From Galaxea fascicularis (lineage: Eukaryota > Cnidaria > Anthozoa > Scleractinia > Euphylliidae): a DNA stretch of 64,000 nucleotides. The DNA is taken from assembly GCA_948470475.1 (NCBI GenBank), contig OX419343.1:3252333-3316332 (forward strand). Direction: 5' to 3'. The notes under the pieces are model-generated. The model searched no databases. It had not been told where the DNA came from and saw nothing but the letters and a program-made list of their open reading frames with translations. Position 1 is the first letter of the stretch, and every line of letters begins with the position of its first letter. Positions 50,173 to 61,645 of this stretch are shown piece after piece. The position numbers were made by a program, and so were the translations under genes.

Positions 50173-50587
50173 CTTGATAGCAATTTTCCGCTAATTTTTC
50201 GGCCGTGACGCTTGTGTCGTGCAACGGGACGTGGTCAGATTCTTTCACTCTCTGATTCAGTGGCTCCGGTAGCGGTAGGGTAACCGGCTGTGGAGTGAGG
50301 GAAGGAGGCGTGTAGTAATGACGGTGAGTTTCATAGCTTTGCCTTGGCGCTGCAAGATTCGTGAGACGCGATTCATTTGGATAATGGATCGCCGAAGGTG
50401 CTGATGGTGGAATATGATTGAACGGAGTAGGGTTAGCGCGCGTGAAGGCATTAAAACCGTAACGCGGCGCGTTGTAAATGTACGGCTGATATGGCGGATG
50501 GTGCGGTGAATTTTGCTGAGGAATATGGTACTGTGGGTTGTAATGCCCGTAACTCTGGCCGCCATAACCGAATCCTCTTGCGTACAT
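50173..50587 (-). CDS. Mox: Mox-type homeobox gene, coding exon 1 (downstream tandem copy)
   Basis: This is the first coding exon of a two-exon homeobox gene that continues at 46687-46350. It encodes residues 1-138 plus the first base of codon 139. The translated region is rich in Tyr, His, Pro and Asn (early QSYGHYNPQYHIP) and has no recognised domain. I see no YPWM hexapeptide, which agrees with MEOX-family proteins and differs from many Hox proteins. The start is placed at the Met of MYARGF because the tandem paralogue starts MYPRSY at the same relative place; an in-frame ATG eight codons upstream (50611) is possible. The exon ends CAA G|GTTTGT, a usable donor leaving phase 1. Joining to exon 2 restores Gly (G+GA) and gives 753 nt, exactly 251 codons including the stop. 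The start is less certain than the gene. Confidence 0.85.
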
Positions 50588-53500
50588 TTTTCCTGAGTCG
50601 AGACACAGCATCACCAGCACCTTCTGCTGATCAAAAAATCGATTTCCGCCACAGTTGCATGTGTTCTTGGATCAAACTGCGACTGTTTATGTCGTGCCCT
50701 GCTTGCGTAATTGATATACCAGACATGCATGCATGTGCGCTTGTCAGAAGCCGCACTGGGTCCTTGTGTCAGTTGATACAAGTGGTTGATTTCAGAGACT
50801 CGTGCCACTGCCCCTGTCTTCGAAATAAGTACATTTCCAAACCTCCCTCAATCGCCCCGTTGCCTTTTTAATCCCGTTGGAAAACCATTAGCTGTTAATC
50901 GATGACTTGGCTCGGAAAGTAGGAAATTTCCTGGTGGAAGAATGACTTAGAGAAAGGGCCTGCATTTGTCAGTAATGCTTGCCACACGAAAAACAAATAT
51001 CACATGCAATCCACAAAGGATGATAAACGTGCTCTTTGAATTTGCCGACTTTTATCAGATGCTAAACGAATTAGGACTTACCCGAGAACTATTGCTTCAT
51101 CAGATTTAGATTTTTCGTCTAAAACAACGTGGAATGGCCGGCATCAACATTTCCAGCTGATTCACACGAAAATTGCGCCGGCAAAATCTCAAGTGCCATT
51201 TTCCTCGTTGTGCTTTTCAAAAGTGGGTTCAATCATGCCCAATCCCTTTAGTTTATTTTTTGTGTTTTGTGAGTAAACAGAAGAAAGTAATTTATTTTAA
51301 TCTTGTAAACGCGGTATCTTTATTGGGATACACAGCGTTTAAAAGCGATTGTCAAACAAGGCCGCCGCATTTGATTTATGCGTGAACCAAAGAACAACCG
51401 AGAGCAATGTCTAGAGTTAGAAAGGCTGGTGGCAATTCCCGTTAGTAATACTAAATTGTCGATTAATCCGTTGAGATTACTATACATTCTCCCTGATTGG
51501 TAAGTTATAATTTCCTACGGTTTAATGATTTCCTTAGATTGTTTACTTCCGCCGAAGCTTTCCGATGCCGTTTCATTGGTTTGCTGTACTATACTGTTAC
51601 GGGTTCTGCACCGTTCTTGTTACAAATCTGAGACACTGAGGACAACTTTCCATGTATAATACAGCAAAAATTCCCCACACTTGGTTGCGGAGATTAAATC
51701 CTTCTTATCAGACGAATTGACTCTAGTATAGGCCCTTGGGGCAGTCAATTGAAGTCCCTATTGACTCGACGATTTGAGTATTTTTTTTTTTGAACTTCTG
51801 CATTAAGTGATAAAACTTTATAAGCGTGGGAAAAGCCTCGGTTAACTTTCGTTTTTTATTTACCAAGGATTTTTTTTTGCTATCGATCTAGCCTTGTGGT
51901 GTCCAATGCAAGATCGTGGAGTTGAATGTCATCCTTAAGCGCCATTGCATGGAACATCTGCAAATAACATTATCGTGTCGTGTATTGTTCTCGAACGTTT
52001 TAAAGAGCCGTCATCTTGGGGCTTATCACAACACTTTATACTGTGTACAGAAATTAAATTAACATTATTTTCTTCTTATACCCCTACCTAGCAGTCATAA
52101 CAGTGAGCGCCGTGTGGAATTGATTGATGGAAGAATGCTGTTCATAACTCAAAAATAAATAATAAAACAACGAAAAGGAAAGCAAACCATCAAACTGGGC
52201 GAACCGATTGCATTTTACTTTCGGAAAAATGATGCAAAAATTTTAAAAATTTGTCATTCGTTATTAATAGGATCCCGGCGCGTTTGAAGTTTTGTAAGGC
52301 TTGGCAAAATTTGGCAAAACGGCGTCCACTGTTGCACCCAATGAGGGGTGTTTTGCAAAGTAAATAGAAATTCCACGAGAGACTGCCGGGCCCAAAGGGA
52401 ACAACTAGGCAGACAAACACAAAAAAAGAATGTACGACAAAGAAAGTAAACAAACAGCTCCGTACGGGGTACTAAAGTCGTAATGGATTTTTTTTACACG
52501 GATATCAGGCAATTCCTTTAAAACTTTACTGCCCAAAACAACCGAGTATCATTTCTGGTTTTCTTTCGATAGATTTAAGATGTTTTTTAAAATAATCAAA
52601 TTATTTCATTCAACAAAAGGATCACAAACTTATAATTAGTTACGTCACTTACAATACGATACTTGCACCTGACTTACGCCGGATACGATGTTAGCTTATG
52701 TTGAAGAATAAGAAAAGCTGAGGACCAAAGTGATTTCTTTTTATGTAATCGGTCTAAGGAAGTTTCTTGGTGATAATATGTTTGGGCAAATGAATGAAAA
52801 AAACGTGCCGGAACACAGAGAAGCCTTTTCTTTAGAATGCCCTGACAATGCCATCTTCGCACTAGTTATCAGGGTTATTGATGAGGTTATTCCGGTGGGG
52901 AATATTGAAATTTGGAGGAGGTTGGACTGTGTTATCGCAGTAAAATAATATATAGGCAGTAACCCTATTATTCAGTTTGACTAAATCCTTTGAACCAGGG
53001 TTTCTGTATTCCTTAGCCTTTTGTGGTGCAAAGTAAAACATTTTACAAACTGTGGAGCTAGATTTGAAAACACGAAAATAACAACAAATAAATCACGCAC
53101 TCATTTTTATATCCACTTTGATCTTGACAAAGAGAAAAAGACAGTTTCCGTTCAGTTGCAATATAACCACATTCAGATCCCTTTGCACGCACTCACGGTT
53201 GGAGACAATGTCGAGAATTCTGATAGTCAAGCCCGTAGTTCTCTTTCCTACCGGCTGGATCCAAAGTTCAGTTTAAGTATAGTGTTACAGATGAAACTAC
53301 AACTTTGAGCGAATATACCATACATGGAATGTCCCACAGTCACTTGTATTTTCAGTTCTTCGTATACAGACGAGTGTTTAAGTGAGTTTGTATGCGTGTA
53401 AAGAAAATGCAAGTGAAAATTTTATGATAGCAAATGCATAGCCCTACTCAATCAATGCGGTGCACGTTGGGAAGGTTCGGTGGAATACCAACGAATACAC

Positions 53501-56047
53501 AATTGGGTTTGTCATGGGCTCCTGGTTTTGTGTATTTTGATTGGCTCTATTTGCCATGATGTGGTGTAAATAACTTCATGATTGTCATTGGTTCTCCGCT
53601 GTCTCCTCCTTTGATCAGTCAATAGAAACAAGTGGACGATTGACAAAATATTTACATGGTTAAAAAAGTATTTAAAATGTAAACCCCGAACGTTTTCGAC
53701 ACAAGGTCATCTTCTGGCTTTTCTTTCTTAAATAAATTTTTTAGCCTTGCAAAAATTTTATTTTAAGCATTATTAAGCGAATATTATCAGGACAATTAGA
53801 CAATTGTTGCCATTGTTGCTGAAGAGACCTCAACAGTTGACTGAGTGAAAGACTATAAATAAGCAAGGGTATCCTAAGTCCTTACTTTGTAACTTAAGAA
53901 ATTGTACAAGAAGGTTTGAAAAAACCATATCTATATTTTTGTATCTCCGGCACTCCGCCTCAGACATGGTAGTAGTATCTTTTTCGTCCAGTCGGAGATG
54001 CTGTTGTCAGTGCCGGATAAACAGCAAAGTTATCGAAGAAATCGGTATTTTCCTAGCAACGTTACTCAGTACATTGTTTCAACTGATATGAAAACGTACA
54101 GGGAAAAGACAGTTTCAGGCGTATCTCTACTGGCTAGTATGAGGTTTCTTGCTCCACGTTACGTGATATTATTTAATTTTGAATTGAAAAACAACATGAT
54201 CACTGTTTTTTCGGCGTGGTGGACCCTTTATTTGTGGAAGGCGAAAAAACAGAGTCTGGTCGTATTACTCATTACTCGAGGCTCGGTTACGTTTCTAACA
54301 TAGCGATTAATGTATTTTTAAGGTTTCAAAACTAAGCGCTTTCGAGCTCAAAAAGTTTTAAAATCACGCAGTGATTGTTTCAACATGACAGGGGCTTGTA
54401 TCAGCATCATATATATTACATATCGCCTGACAAACTTTCATCAAGGTCTTGAAGAAGGCATTTAACAAAAACCGCCGACATAGCGCTGCACTGTGACCCC
54501 GCTCGAGTAGGAACCAGTTAGGCTGATCAAGCTTGGCGCATAAAAGTGTTTCCAGATGTTTTGATTAAGGATGTTTTGGAATTCAAATTCCAATGCACGA
54601 CAGTAGAATTTAAAGGACAACTATGGCAGCCACCAAGTACAATTCGATACGGCTTTCATATTTCTTTTTTTTGGTAATTTCTCACTATGGCAAAAGCTTT
54701 AAAATCATGAAGCGCCTTCTAAACTGACTGGCATAAAACGCTGTACAACAGAAGCTATGCTACAAGTTTTGTTTTTCTTAGAGGGCATAAATAATTTGAG
54801 TAGAGTATCTCGGGGAGATGACAATCAAAACGGTTTAAAATTCTCAAATTCTCAAACTGTGTTCTAATCAAATCAAACGAAAACTTTTGAATCGACAGCA
54901 AGTTCCCTCTCACCAGTTCTAAAATTAAATTCAAGGTGAGGTAATTTACTCATCTTAACTCCACTCTCAGACCAATCAAAAATACTAAGTGGACACGGTA
55001 AGCGAGTTTGAGGTTTTTAATCATTACATCGCAGTGGTCTAGGAAGGAGGACTTTTTCTTTTCTTTTCAGTAACTTGATAAAGTTTGAGCTCTTGACTTT
55101 GTATGTGCTCAATACTTCGAGTTCGAATAAGAGACCGGCAAAATTTTTTTCAAACTTCTGTGGTTGTTACTAAGGATTATGTGGTAGTTCGGCCGAACGA
55201 TGATATTTCTCTTCAGTTATTACCTTCGATTTGTTTGACTTCCGTTTTGTTAATCAACTACTTAAATCTCTTGACTCCGTATGCTGTAGTAAGACGTGAA
55301 CGTAGGAATTCACCATCGAGAAATCTAGGCTAAAAGTGCTCACGGATGTAGCGGCCTTGCATGAAACGCGTCGCTATTCATCTCCTCTGTTTTCTTTTTG
55401 AAAGCACATCAAAGAACAAAAACGAAATGAAGGCTCAACAAACACTTTCTTTGACATATTTATAGAGCTTGGCAATCCAGATGTAATTGGCTGCGCAAAA
55501 CGCAAGTGTTTTGTACTCCTAAGGATGTTTCTTTACAAACAATGAGCAACTTCGAGTGCGCAAGGGTGTTGGATAATTTAATCACTGTAAATGTAATACG
55601 TGAATTAATATGAAGGATATCAAAACTGATTGAACTATGGAAATATGCCGTTCAGCGTCCTTGTTCTAGTAATTAAGAGTTTAAGAGTTACAATTTGTAT
55701 GACCTGATTAAGAAAGCTTTTAAGACAGGGGTAATTATTAGTATGAACAGCTCAGTAGTAAATCTTATAATGAGAACCTTGACGAGTATATTAAGTGGCT
55801 AACACGAATACGCCCATTTTAGTAAATTAAGTAGATCTCGGTTTTCGTCTTATCAAAGTTTTCCAATTTCTTTCTTTCTTCTGTTCTTCAACGCAGAGCT
55901 CTTCTGAGTAACAGTTTCAGAATTTTAGCTCATGAAATTTAGCTCATTTTTCGTATCACCGAGCCATACTGGATTGGTAGCCTTCCTTTGCTGAGCAAAC
56001 AATCGGAAACAACATGACATCGATTCCAGTCTTCCCAACTGTGGCGG
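50588..56047. other. Intergenic region between the two Mox genes (about 5.5 kb)
   Basis: It contains the promoter side of the downstream Mox gene (right of 50587) and the 3' flank of the upstream one (left of 56048). I see no supported gene, repeat array or transposon domain. The reading frames at 52730-52948 and 53021-53308 have no recognisable domain or splice context. Regulatory DNA is likely but not identifiable from one sequence. Confidence 0.6.
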
Positions 56048-56337
56048 CTATGTTTCTTTTTCATTGTCAGTCATCTCGACGGTGTAATTGCTTTTCTTTT
56101 GTAGCGGCTTTCCTTTTATTCGCTTCCACTTCATTCGGCGATTTTGAAACCAAACCTTGATTTGTCTCTCGGTCAAGTCCAAGCTCACTGCTATCTCGTA
56201 TCGTCGCAATCTTGTCAAATAATTGTTGCGAAGAAATTCGTTTTCAAGTTCTTGGAGCTGGTGTTTAGTGAAAGCTGTCCTTTCTTTCCTTCTTTTGCCG
56301 TTGGTTCCTCCTACCTTGTCGTCGGAAGTAGGAGAAT
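56048..56337 (-). CDS. Mox: Mox-type homeobox gene, coding exon 2 with homeodomain (upstream tandem copy)
   Basis: Exon 2 follows an excellent acceptor (tttttacag) at 56338 and encodes residues 114-209 of a predicted 209-aa transcription factor. A short Gly/Ser linker ([13 protein letters not shown]) leads into a complete homeodomain at residues 129-188 with [36 protein letters not shown] and [18 protein letters not shown]. Gln50, Asn51 and Arg53 are intact. A 21-residue tail ([19 protein letters not shown] and two more residues) ends at TAG (56050-56048). The class call is Mox/MEOX by the RLRRYEIAV and LDL signature. It is a tandem paralogue of the gene at 46350-50587, in the same orientation with the same intron position and phase. 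Which of the several cnidarian Mox orthologues it is cannot be decided here. Confidence 0.95.
56114..56293 (-). other. Mox: Homeobox (60-codon homeodomain) of the upstream Mox gene
   Basis: Homeodomain residues 129-188 of the predicted protein. All invariant helix-3 residues (Trp48, Phe49, Asn51, Arg53) are present and the frame is uninterrupted. Codon usage differs throughout from the neighbouring homeobox although the proteins are close, so the duplication is not recent. Confidence 0.95.
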
Positions 56338-59300
56338 CTGTAAAAATAAAACTAGGAATTGAAAATGAAATACCGCTTAAGTTCTTGTATGCCGCAAGGC
56401 GCGCCAGGGTGTCTACAAAAAACCTAACTTCTTTCTTATTTCCTCACAGCTCAGATGTTAAAGTAATTTAAACGCCAAATCTACGCTGTGGGTTTTTAAT
56501 AGCCATTCCAGTCTAGGTTTCTGTTTGTTGTAAATAGAACTCAAAACACAGACACTCTAGGTGCGTTTGAGGACCAGATAAGCGGCGCTTGTTCTTCACA
56601 CCGCAGGAAAGAAGAACGCCGCTAATTGTCTTGATGTGGCCAAGCAGTGAAGAACTGGTTTAGTAAAAACTAAACCGTTGGTCTCTGCACAACAAAACTG
56701 ACACTGTCCTCTCATGGTAATCAGAAGCAAGAAATTCCGGTGAACCCATGACGTAGCGAAGACAGCGAAGTGTAAGTGATTCACGAGATCGACTTAAAGT
56801 TGATGATGTCCAGTGTGGCGACTTGTGGATATATTTATAGCCTTTTATATCCTTGTTTTGAGTGGGTGTTTCGGAGAGTGCAGAGGCCTAACTAGTGATT
56901 GTGCTGTGTACATGGTTGTGGAGAGTTGAATCTAATGCGAGCTTTGGGTTTGTTTGGCAAGTATCTGTTCCGCAATTTGCCTGAAAAGTTATTGTTCTTG
57001 AGTACATGAAACCTTGACAAATGAGCCAGCAACTTCTTTAGATCGGCGAGAACGAAGCTAGCTTTTTCATAGTGAGTTTCGCAGAGAGAGTTTACTGTGC
57101 CTACTAATTCAGTATGGGAGTTCTGTAGTTCTGGGTAAAGATGATTAATTGTGCAAAGGTTATCTCCAAAGAAATTGCGGCATCCGGGAATGAAGATAAA
57201 GGAAGTCAATGCGTAGCCATGATCCGACTTATGCTTTGACATACAGGATATTTCTGTGGAAGAACTGGCACGTATTGGTTGCACTTACCAATTACCATTT
57301 CAGTTTCATCGAAACCCTCTCTATTTTGACCTCTGGACATAAATTCAACCACCATTTTAACTGCATGGAATTGTTATGAAACTTTAAATTTTTCACGCGC
57401 CTCGGGGCATTTTACTTTTTAATTGTGTCCACTCAAAAGCTTTTGTGTGGTTTACTTTGTTATTACAAAATACCTGAACAGCAAAAGTTTGCTTGAAGTA
57501 ATAGAGTCGGCCCCTTATCAAGTAAGACATGCTGTGTTTACTAGTTAACGTTACAAAACAAACTGTGAAAGGACATCGGAGGATCCACCTTTGGAGACGA
57601 AATATGCTGGCGTGTTTTGATGAATTTCAGATGGGTCTATTCGCGGCCATTGTTGTAGAATTCACCACCATTATAAAACGGTTATTTAGCTACATGAAGT
57701 GCAAATGTTTAATTATGGTCACCACTTTTAAGTTTCAAGCGACCCGCACAAATAAAACATCAGTTTAAACTTTATCAGAATGATGAGGGGTCAAATACGG
57801 TGGGTACTTTCTAGATGAGAGATAGTCTGGGGGTACGATTCGCATTTCGGTGTCTTTGAAGCTCACTCGTGTTAACTGCAGCCAAGGGACTCCGCTAACA
57901 ATCAACATTTTTGTGGTTGATCAGGCTTTGATCAGTGTCAATAGCCCTGGTATAATTGATCAAGTACTAAATGCAGACTTAGACAAACTCAGTTGTGGCT
58001 TTATCCTATCAATGGAGCTTTACTTTGTGCACCGGTTTACCGAACAAACAACTGCAGCTTCGAGCTTCGCTCTGTTTGACTAGCTTACGTTAAACGAGTT
58101 GGTTGAAAGGCCGCTTCTTCATTCTTTGCAGCCTTGTAAGTTGTTTGAAAATTGGCTGTGTTTACTGTTAAAATGCCACGAAATACAGTGAAAGCATCAC
58201 TCGTATGCCTTCTTGCTGGTGCTTGAAGTTTGAATTTGGACGGATGTCCTTCCCGGCACGACAGCCGAGTTTCACAATCGCTGCCACATCTGAAATCAAC
58301 CAGAAATTTTTCATTTAAGTTCTCCACGAAAAAACTAATTCTCAGTTGGTTTCATCTATTCATTCTAAATCAAACAACGTGCAACTTCAATCCTCAAGTA
58401 GCCTGTGCGGCCTGATCAAATTGTTGATATTGTTGAACTCACGACACGTTTAGCCGTGTTTAAGGTTGTGATATGGTAAATTTAACTTCATTAAAACAAA
58501 CATCAACTTTAGTCAAGTTTGTCTCCTAAATTAAGGCTTTACATGGAGGGATATGCCGGAACGGTCAACGTTAAATTTCGACGTGTTGCGTTTTTTCTGT
58601 TCTCTTTGGGTTTTCATTTTTAGCATGTGGTCTACCGACGGATTTTCCATGAAACTTGCTGGAACTCATTCGATTGAAGGTTTACCTAAATCTAAAATTT
58701 ATGGAACCAATCTTTGTCCCGCTTTCGTATAAAGTGCTTTTACGATTCAAACTTGGTCCATGAAATATGGTCGCACTCGAATCAGTTTTGAGAAAACGGA
58801 ATGAACGTCTCGAGAAGGATGACCTGCTATGAAGTTTCTATTGCGATCTTTCCAGATATATCTCGGTGCTTTTCGAAACTGCCGGTGACAGAAGGACAGT
58901 AGCTGTGCTGCATAGAACAGAAAGACAGCTTAAATTCGTCGTCTTCTCAAACTTATTATTGTCTTGATTTGTCTGACAGTTGCATGTCCGAGTCTATTAG
59001 GCTTCGTATGGTTGGCCCGTATTTACTAAGGACAACATACCGAACAAGAAGCAAGCAAATTCGGGAATCGTTCACAATATAAAATGAAATATCTCTTGAA
59101 GACCAATGTGTATAGTTCAGACTTTAAAACAGACGTCTGAAGGCTTTTCCTTCAATTCTTAACCGTGTATGCGCCGGGCGGACAGCCAGATTGGTTGGGT
59201 CTACATATTTGGTACCGGATCGATTTCTTTGCTACCAGCAAAACTGCTAGTGACTAGCTGAGTTATGAAGTATAACCTTAAATAAGCTTGTTCTTTCTTC

Positions 59301-61305
59301 AAATAATTCAATTTAGCTCCAAGTAAGTTCAGTGAAACACTTTCAAGAATTCAGATGCAAAAAATTGCCAAAAATACTATCAGACACAAACTGTCATTTT
59401 CATTCTTTAAACCTGAACGAATCATGCCCGTTGTTCTCATCATTGAAGTTTCATGTATTGTTTGTTTAGCTCTTCACAGTTATTTTCATCACAAACAATT
59501 GAATGATATCTAGAGGTAACAATAAAGCCTTTCAGGATGGAGAAGCTTATTTTTCACCGTCAGAAATTTCCCGTATTTAAGCATACCTAAGTTTTTACTT
59601 CACTGAACAGTGAAGAACCAACTTGTAAAAACGGCACCCTAGAAACATACTCCTAGGTCGCTGTTATTGAATAGTTGCACCTTAGGTTTGCAACACTGTG
59701 AACGAACTTAAAAGTTAGAGGTACAAAGTCACAGGCAACTTCAGTCAGTTTCACTTGCTCGGTGACTCAGCTAGGATTTTATCCAAAACTTACAACATAC
59801 AACTGCATATTCAAGTTCTGTTCAACAAATCGCGGTTAAATGGCCCCAGAATATGGGTGGTTTCTAATGATAATAATGAATATAATGTAGCAAACCACAA
59901 GACAGTGATGATAACTTTGATTGCTGTGCAGAATTTTTGAATATTTGAAGTGCTAACTTTTTGATGACTGCAGCTGCATCGTATGTTTTTTGTTTTGGCT
60001 CAGTCCTACTTCATTGGGAGCTAACTGATTGGTACAAGCTATTGTCAAATGAACTTTAGAGTACATACTTTATTGTTACTATCCTGACAGATACACTCCA
60101 CTAATCTGACTCAGTTTTAAACAAAAGCCAGCTTTTCGTTGTTAAAACCACAGAACTGGATATGTCTATGGACAGTTCATGCTATCAGTCCCTGAAAATG
60201 GGCGTCAATTTGCTGTGTTTCGTTTTCAAATTTACCGCCTATTGTTCTTTCCCATTACAAGAAATCTCCATGGCCTTTCAGGTCTTTCCTCCACCATGTC
60301 TTTATAATTGTAATACTATTGCATAGCAGAGGAGAAAGACACTCGTAAACGCTCGGTTTTCAGTCAAACCATTGTTAACTTCGTGATCTGACTTCTAATC
60401 GTGTGCTCTTTAATTATACTATGTTGCTGTTTTTAGCCCCATCCACCACTCTTATTGTTTTGGAAACCACTAATTTCATCTCCTTATCAAGAACAGCATT
60501 TTCTGTAGTTTAGGCTTTTACTCAAGTTTATCACAGTCCAGTCGAACTAAAGAAATTCAGTCAAAAATGAAACATGCTCCTGAGGTTTTGTTACTGCTGG
60601 CTGATAACAGGCCCTCATAACTTCGAGTTACGTTCGGCACTCACCCCCCACAAAATATGGAAAAAAGCAATTCTTTTTATGTATATACAATAAGTAATAA
60701 GCGCCAAGGTTGGAAAATAGGGACAAATGAATCAACTCACAGTAAACTTTTGAAGTCTGCGTTGTGTGTTGTCGTTCACACGGAAACTTCATATCAGGCC
60801 GTTTCAGTCCGACAAGGATATTATTCACTTTTCCGTTTCTTCAAGACAGTGGAGAACAAAGTCATCCCTGACAAAGGGCTAGATATCTTTCACTGAAAGA
60901 GTTTGTGAGCGTTTAGTGTGGCGTAAGGACGGAATACACAAACCGGATGTCGCTGTTTGGTAGCGGAGCGGCCTTAAATGGGAAGCAATGGATGAGAAAT
61001 CACCGATTTAGCTGTTGGGAGGTGTAAATGTATTTGTTTAATCAATCAAAACAACAATCAATTAGTTTATTCTCACTTCAAACCCGTGAAGTGTTGCTAT
61101 TTTGCCTGTGGAGATATTAACTCTTGTACACTTCGCCTTCCTTGTGAGCTACCTCGAACGCACGCGAAGCTCGTTATTCGGATCAAACAGAAAAGATAGC
61201 GCATTATTTTGTTCAGACTTGAAGCAAAATTTACTACCACTGCCATTTAAAATTATTTAGTGGTTACTTTGCTCTAAACCAGTTCAATCGCGGCAGTTAT
61301 ATTAC
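56338..61305 (-). other. Intron of the upstream Mox gene (4,968 bp)
   Basis: Phase-1 intron with donor GTAATA and acceptor tttttacag. No independent gene is supported. Two things stand out. First, a short ATG-initiated reading frame at 57355-57289 ends in GTAAGT in phase 1 and could serve as an alternative first exon. Second, there is a TATA-like cluster at 56834-56849 on the minus strand. A 130-codon open stretch at 56892-57284 starts with GTG and has no clear acceptor, so I do not call it. Confidence 0.7.
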
Positions 61306-61645
61306 CTTCTAAACTGTCTTCAATTGAATCACCATCATTTTCTTCACAGTACTCCTCTCGTTCGTTTCCTGTTCGGCTCAGATCTGGCCTCCAGTGTTCT
61401 TGAAGCATGCATGAAGGCCGCTCTTCAACCTGGCTGTGGTAACGTCCACTTTGTTGTTCAGTGAGATGTGTTAGACGTGGAGGAGGATACCGCAGTGCTG
61501 CTGGGAGCTGTGTCGGTATTGGAGTACTGTGGCTGGCGTATCTCGTTTGGCTGTACACATGAGGATGGAGAAAACCACTGGGAATATTTTGGGAAGCATA
61601 AGGGTACGAATTAGGTTGTACGCAGTCGTACGATCTTGGGTACAT
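61306..61645 (-). CDS. Mox: Mox-type homeobox gene, coding exon 1 (upstream tandem copy)
   Basis: First coding exon of the second Mox gene, encoding residues 1-113 plus the first base of codon 114. It starts at an ATG in good context (GGAAATGTA) with MYPRSYDCVQPNSYPYASQ, matching the Met-Tyr-x-Arg start of the paralogue. The first half is Tyr/Pro/Ser/His rich; the last part is acidic (NEREEYCEENDGDSIEDSLE), which in the other copy lies at the beginning of exon 2. No YPWM hexapeptide is visible. The exon ends GAA G|GTAATA, a usable donor in phase 1. Splicing to 56337 restores GAT (Asp) and gives 630 nt, 209 codons plus stop. A TATAAA lies on this strand at 62071-62076, about 430 bp upstream, and may be a promoter element. 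Confidence 0.85.

Noticed and set aside
56892..57284. 130-codon ORF in the Mox intron
   Set aside because: It starts with GTG, lacks a clear splice acceptor, and no domain is recognised, although the composition looks protein-like.
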